A DNA stretch of 10,977 bases from Treponema sp. (GTDB taxonomy: Bacteria > Spirochaetota > Spirochaetia > Treponematales > Treponemataceae), in assembly GCA_016296205.1 (NCBI GenBank), contig JAEDJS010000063.1, forward strand, positions 1 to 10,977, written 5' to 3'. A model generated the notes under the pieces. It was given only the letters and a program-made list of their open reading frames with translations, made no database searches and had not been told where the DNA came from. The position numbers were made by a program, and so were the translations under genes. Within the stretch, counting starts at the first letter, position 1. Each line of letters starts with the position of its first letter. Positions 8,053 through 10,977 of the stretch are shown here, piece by piece.

Positions 8053-9212
8053 TAAAAGTTAAAGTTCAACTGAATAACTGTAAGATCTGAGTCCTGGAAC
8101 TGATTAACCAGTGAATCAAATTTTATGCCGACTTTTTTACAGGCATCATCAAGATATGAAAGATAATACAAACCAAGATCTGTTCCTTCACCACCTTCCT
8201 GTCTGTAAAAGTCAATAAGTGAACGTTTGGAAATATCTGCATCACGTTTACTTTCTACATTAACTTTAGCTTCCTGGAAGTCGTCATCACGGTTGTACAA
8301 AGTAATTTCAAGACGACCCTGCTTACCAATAGAAGATGAACCTCCTCCAAGTTTCCAAGAAAGGTAAACAAGTTCCTTTTTCTTTTCAAGTTCGGAAATA
8401 ATATTTGCACGGATATCTGGTTCGTAGATTGCAGTTTCTGTAATGCCAGTTCCCTGATACATTCGGCGGGCTTCTTTACGCATATTTGTATTTTCACAGT
8501 TAAGGGCAAGCTCCATAACCATAAGTGAAATATATTCTGCAACCTTTGATTTATCCATATATTCTGCAAGAACCTGACGGACAACGCTGAGCATTTGAGT
8601 AAAACCATCGCTCCTATAAAATTTCTGGATAATATACCAGTTCATAAGACCCAGTCGATTAAGGAATTTTTCTGTCATGAGAAGATAAACATTTTTTTCT
8701 TCCGGTGTATAATCTTTGTTATCAAGAATACTTTTCCATACAGGCTCAAGAATTGTTTTCTTTGCAAGCTGAATTGTATCGTCTGCATGAGACAAAGCAA
8801 GTCTAAGCTGTTTTTCCGGAATCTGAGTTTTTTCATCAATAAGGTGAGCTGCATGACCTCGATTGTATTTTCTTACACAATCACACTGAATAATCTTGCT
8901 GAATATTTCACGGTCAAACTGTTTATAAAGAAGTGTAAATACAATTAACTTTGACAAATCCATAATTTCCTGACGCTTCGAAACAAATTCAGACATGGAA
9001 ATTTCGATTTTAGAAATGTAATCAACAAGAATCATGTTTTGAATGGAAATTGGAGAAAAATTATGAATTGAAATACCGTATTCTTCTTTATTGTCTGCCA
9101 GTTTGAATCTAAGAAGTGATTTATTGCGGTTCATAAAATGAGTAGAACCCTTTTCAGTTAAAATAACTTTTAAAGGAAGATCAAGCATGAATTTTTTGCC
9201 AGTAGCACACAT
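8052..9212 (-). CDS. Uncharacterised 386-aa cytoplasmic protein, possible GHKL-like C-terminus
   Basis: I cannot name this protein with confidence. It has no signal peptide or membrane segment and looks cytoplasmic. Residues about 10-70 are of mixed alpha/beta character, and about 70-225 are mostly helical, including a C-x-C then H-x-x-H cluster (C110, C112, H120, H123). The C-terminal part (about 225-386) resembles in layout a histidine-kinase-type ATPase fold: a helix with MELALN (E234, N238, like the N box ExxxN), strands around 281-307, then GGEGTDLGLYYLS (340-352, like the second glycine box), a long helix, and a final strand TVIQLNF. The first glycine box (DxGxG) is not evident, so ATP binding is doubtful. 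It is the first gene of the unit, directly behind a strong promoter; AGGAG lies 11 bases before the ATG. Gene reality is clear; the fold assignment is tentative. Confidence 0.88.
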   Translation of the reverse strand: MCATGKKFMLDLPLKVILTEKGSTHFMNRNKSLLRFKLADNKEEYGISIHNFSPISIQNMILVDYISKIEISMSEFVSKRQEIMDLSKLIVFTLLYKQFDREIFSKIIQCDCVRKYNRGHAAHLIDEKTQIPEKQLRLALSHADDTIQLAKKTILEPVWKSILDNKDYTPEEKNVYLLMTEKFLNRLGLMNWYIIQKFYRSDGFTQMLSVVRQVLAEYMDKSKVAEYISLMVMELALNCENTNMRKEARRMYQGTGITETAIYEPDIRANIISELEKKKELVYLSWKLGGGSSSIGKQGRLEITLYNRDDDFQEAKVNVESKRDADISKRSLIDFYRQEGGEGTDLGLYYLSYLDDACKKVGIKFDSLVNQFQDSDLTVIQLNFNF

Positions 9213-9223
9213 TGTCTATTCTA

Positions 9224-9228
9224 CTCCT
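9224..9228 (-). promoter_or_regulatory. Ribosome-binding site of the 386-aa protein gene
   Basis: On the minus strand AGGAG lies 11 bases before the ATG at 9212. The spacing is on the long side, but no better in-frame start is available. Confidence 0.5.
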
Positions 9229-9250
9229 ATTTTAAATATAAATTTATTTT

Positions 9251-9279
9251 ATTATATATCAAAAGTAGTTAGTTGTAAA
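9251..9279 (-). promoter_or_regulatory. Near-consensus sigma-70 promoter of the minus-strand operon
   Basis: Read on the minus strand, TTTACA (9279-9274) is followed by 17 bases and a perfect TATAAT (9256-9251). This predicts a transcript start near 9244 and a leader of about 32 bases before the ATG at 9212. It would drive the 386-aa protein, the lipoprotein, trmB and ligA. The leader is too short for a riboswitch. Confidence 0.8.
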
Positions 9280-9300
9280 CCAAAATTTATAAACCTAAGA

Positions 9301-9330
9301 TTCATAAAATACTGATTCAACCTATATAAA
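9301..9330 (+). promoter_or_regulatory. Tentative promoter for the divergent membrane-protein gene
   Basis: TTCATA (9301-9306), 18 bases, then TATAAA (9325-9330) is the best plus-strand candidate. The -35 element is weak and the region is so AT-rich that chance matches are expected. It would give a leader of about 25 bases before the ATG at 9362. Confidence 0.25.
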
Positions 9331-9361
9331 AAATTTAGATTTTATGCTATATTCTATTTAT

Positions 9362-10977
9362 ATGCATATTTTTAATCACTTTGCAAAAAAGAATTTTCTC
9401 ACCTTTTTACTAATCGTTTGTATAGTGAATTTAAATATTTTTTCCCAGGAATCAAATTTTAAAAATTTTTTAAAAAAAGAAAAAATCGATTATTATACCC
9501 AGCAGATTGTTCCAGTTCCAGACTTTGAAGAAAACTACATTATAGAAATAAACAATAATTCAGAAAAAACACATTATTTATTTTTTACCAGAGAATTTGT
9601 TTTTGCCCGGCCGGAACTTTTTGTTGAGTTTGTAAAAAATTTAAAATCAATTAACTCAAGCTTAAACTGCACAATTGTAATTACAGCCAGCGACTATTCA
9701 AAAATTCCTGAATCTCAGAAAAAATATTTTCCTGGGGGAACAAAAGAATTTGCTTCTCAGGTGGACAACGAAGATTCCTGCTTTGCTATACTTGTTGAAC
9801 ACGCATCTCCAAAAGTTAACAAGCAGAAAAGAGAAATCGTCTCCGGCGGCAACAAATCAACTTCCCCTGCATACATTGTAAAAAGTCTTAAAGCCGGTTT
9901 ACAGAGCCAGAATTTAAGTCCCCTGATATCCAATTACTTTGCAGCCTTCCATTCCCTGGAGCTTATGAAAGAAAACACAAAATTGAACTATATTCTAGAT
10001 TCAAATGTTCCAGGAGCCGCTGTTTATTTAATTCCCCAGGAAAGTGATTATGCAGCTCTTTTAGAAACTGAACTAAAATTATCAGACTCAAAAAAAACAA
10101 ATAATGAAACCCATTATTCATTTGTTAATTTTTTAGGCCAGTATATATATCTGGGCGAAAGCTTCTTGTGCATTCTTTTCATTATTTTTATTCTTACAAA
10201 TCTGTTCGTAATCTGTTTCTTTACTTTTAACGGAAACCAGAAAAATGTTGCCCGTAAAAAAGACATATATCGTTCAATTGCAATTATTCCCGCAATTATT
10301 TTAATCTGTACCCTCACCGGATTTCTGGTTGAACGGATTTTTTTCAAACTTCCTGATTTTCTTAAATATGGAAACCTTATAATCTTTGCATTTAAAATCA
10401 TAGCTGTAACCTGTTCCACTTTATTCATTTTTTCATTTCAGTTGAAGTATAACTATTTGATTTCTTCCTACGCATACGGGTTCCTGATGAGAAATCTGAG
10501 TATGCTGAATGTTATAATTTTTACTTTTGCAGATATTGCACTGTTTCCTCTTTTTCTTCTGGAATTCATCTGCATTTTTCTATCAAGCCGCACAAAAACA
10601 CTTTTAGGAATGGCTTTATGGAGCTTTATTTCTTTATTGATTTTTGTTCCCCATTTCTGCGATTTCATTCAATTTTCCAGTGAATACGGTTTAAAAATGC
10701 TGGCTTCTCCTGGTTTTATTCCAGATATTTTTCTTGCTCTTGCACTAACCCCAGTTATTATACAGTTGATGAGAATCTGTATTGCCCTTGATGTTACATC
10801 AATAAAATCTTCAGATAAGAAAACTATTGAAGTTTATATTACAATGATTATTTCCAGCGTAATCATTCTTCTTATGTATTTATTCACCTGCACTTTTGTA
10901 AGCTTCAATACAACAGTCCAAACTCCAAACGAGCTGCCTGTTATAGTAAAGGATTTGAATGACGAAAATTTTAAAAT
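9362..10977 (+). CDS. Uncharacterised exported domain plus multi-pass membrane protein (3' end outside window)
   Basis: The reading frame stays open to the window edge, giving 538 residues of a longer protein that I do not recognise. Residues 1 to about 28 form a signal peptide (positive start, hydrophobic core, cleavage near FSQE). Residues about 29-255 form a soluble, probably extracytoplasmic part with alternating strands and helices. Hydrophobic segments follow at about 266-289, 305-328, 338-360, 363-380, 382-408, 413-436, 452-476 and 491-515. Positively charged loops at 291-304, 408-413 and 482-487 fit eight membrane spans with the C-terminal part outside again. The ATG at 9362 has no visible ribosome-binding site; an in-frame ATG at 9344 is equally bare. 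The order signal peptide, alpha/beta domain, membrane bundle is loosely like M28-peptidase-type membrane proteins, but no metal-binding motif is visible. It is transcribed away from the minus-strand operon. Confidence 0.85.
   Translation, partial: MHIFNHFAKKNFLTFLLIVCIVNLNIFSQESNFKNFLKKEKIDYYTQQIVPVPDFEENYIIEINNNSEKTHYLFFTREFVFARPELFVEFVKNLKSINSSLNCTIVITASDYSKIPESQKKYFPGGTKEFASQVDNEDSCFAILVEHASPKVNKQKREIVSGGNKSTSPAYIVKSLKAGLQSQNLSPLISNYFAAFHSLELMKENTKLNYILDSNVPGAAVYLIPQESDYAALLETELKLSDSKKTNNETHYSFVNFLGQYIYLGESFLCILFIIFILTNLFVICFFTFNGNQKNVARKKDIYRSIAIIPAIILICTLTGFLVERIFFKLPDFLKYGNLIIFAFKIIAVTCSTLFIFSFQLKYNYLISSYAYGFLMRNLSMLNVIIFTFADIALFPLFLLEFICIFLSSRTKTLLGMALWSFISLLIFVPHFCDFIQFSSEYGLKMLASPGFIPDIFLALALTPVIIQLMRICIALDVTSIKSSDKKTIEVYITMIISSVIILLMYLFTCTFVSFNTTVQTPNELPVIVKDLNDENFK

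Noticed and set aside
8595..8948. 117-codon plus-strand open frame opposite the 386-aa protein gene
   Set aside because: It is antisense to a well-supported gene, has no ribosome-binding site or recognisable domain, and its phenylalanine- and cysteine-rich composition is that of a shadow frame.
9213..9361. Possible riboswitch or small RNA in the divergent intergenic region
   Set aside because: Only 149 bases are present, very AT-rich, without a strong hairpin or terminator; the promoter found leaves leaders of only about 25-32 bases.
10114..10428. 104-codon minus-strand open frame opposite the membrane-protein gene
   Set aside because: It is antisense to a convincing signal-peptide and membrane-span frame; its lysine/arginine-rich content is what the reverse of AT-rich transmembrane codons produces.
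1..10977. Mobile element, CRISPR, prophage or defence island
   Set aside because: No transposase, integrase, terminal inverted repeats, spaced direct repeats or tRNA-type target site is visible, and gene order looks like stable chromosomal operons.

Overview
The window reads as an ordinary, gene-dense stretch of an AT-rich bacterial chromosome, most likely a spirochaete of the Treponema group. That placement rests on the lipobox style of the lipoprotein, the general flavour of the proteins and the use of TTG starts. It is an inference; no rRNA or other taxonomic marker is present. Seven complete genes and one gene cut by the window edge fill nearly all of the sequence. I see no tRNA, rRNA, CRISPR array, insertion sequence, prophage, toxin-antitoxin pair or defence system.

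Left block, + strand (1-4599): a terminator-like hairpin, then pyrimidine-nucleoside phosphorylase (pdp), a large RecJ-type single-strand exonuclease, and a secreted M23/LytM zinc peptidase. The gaps between genes are only 34 and 25 bases, each start has a ribosome-binding site, and no terminator lies between them, so this looks like one transcript. The first two genes may share nucleotide and nucleic-acid turnover as a theme; the peptidase acts on the cell wall.

A bidirectional hairpin terminator (4621-4669) separates this block from a convergent block. Right block, - strand (9212 down to 4672), in transcription order: a 386-aa cytoplasmic protein of unknown role with a possible degenerate GHKL-ATPase-like C-terminus, a small lipoprotein, TrmB (tRNA m7G46 methyltransferase) and LigA (NAD-dependent DNA ligase). 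These genes are joined by a 1-base overlap and gaps of 12 and 18 bases. The block begins at a near-consensus sigma-70 promoter (TTTACA, 17 bases, TATAAT).

Right edge, + strand (9362 to the end): a divergently oriented gene for a secreted/membrane protein with a signal peptide, a roughly 230-residue extracytoplasmic part and about eight transmembrane segments, truncated by the window end. It has no visible Shine-Dalgarno sequence.

The points most worth a second look are the insert of about 150 residues inside the catalytic DHH region of RecJ together with altered RecJ motifs, several departures from conserved LigA motifs, the unassigned 386-aa protein, and the unassigned membrane protein. I do not see a convincing new multi-gene system; this is mainly housekeeping DNA with several divergent or uncharacterised proteins.
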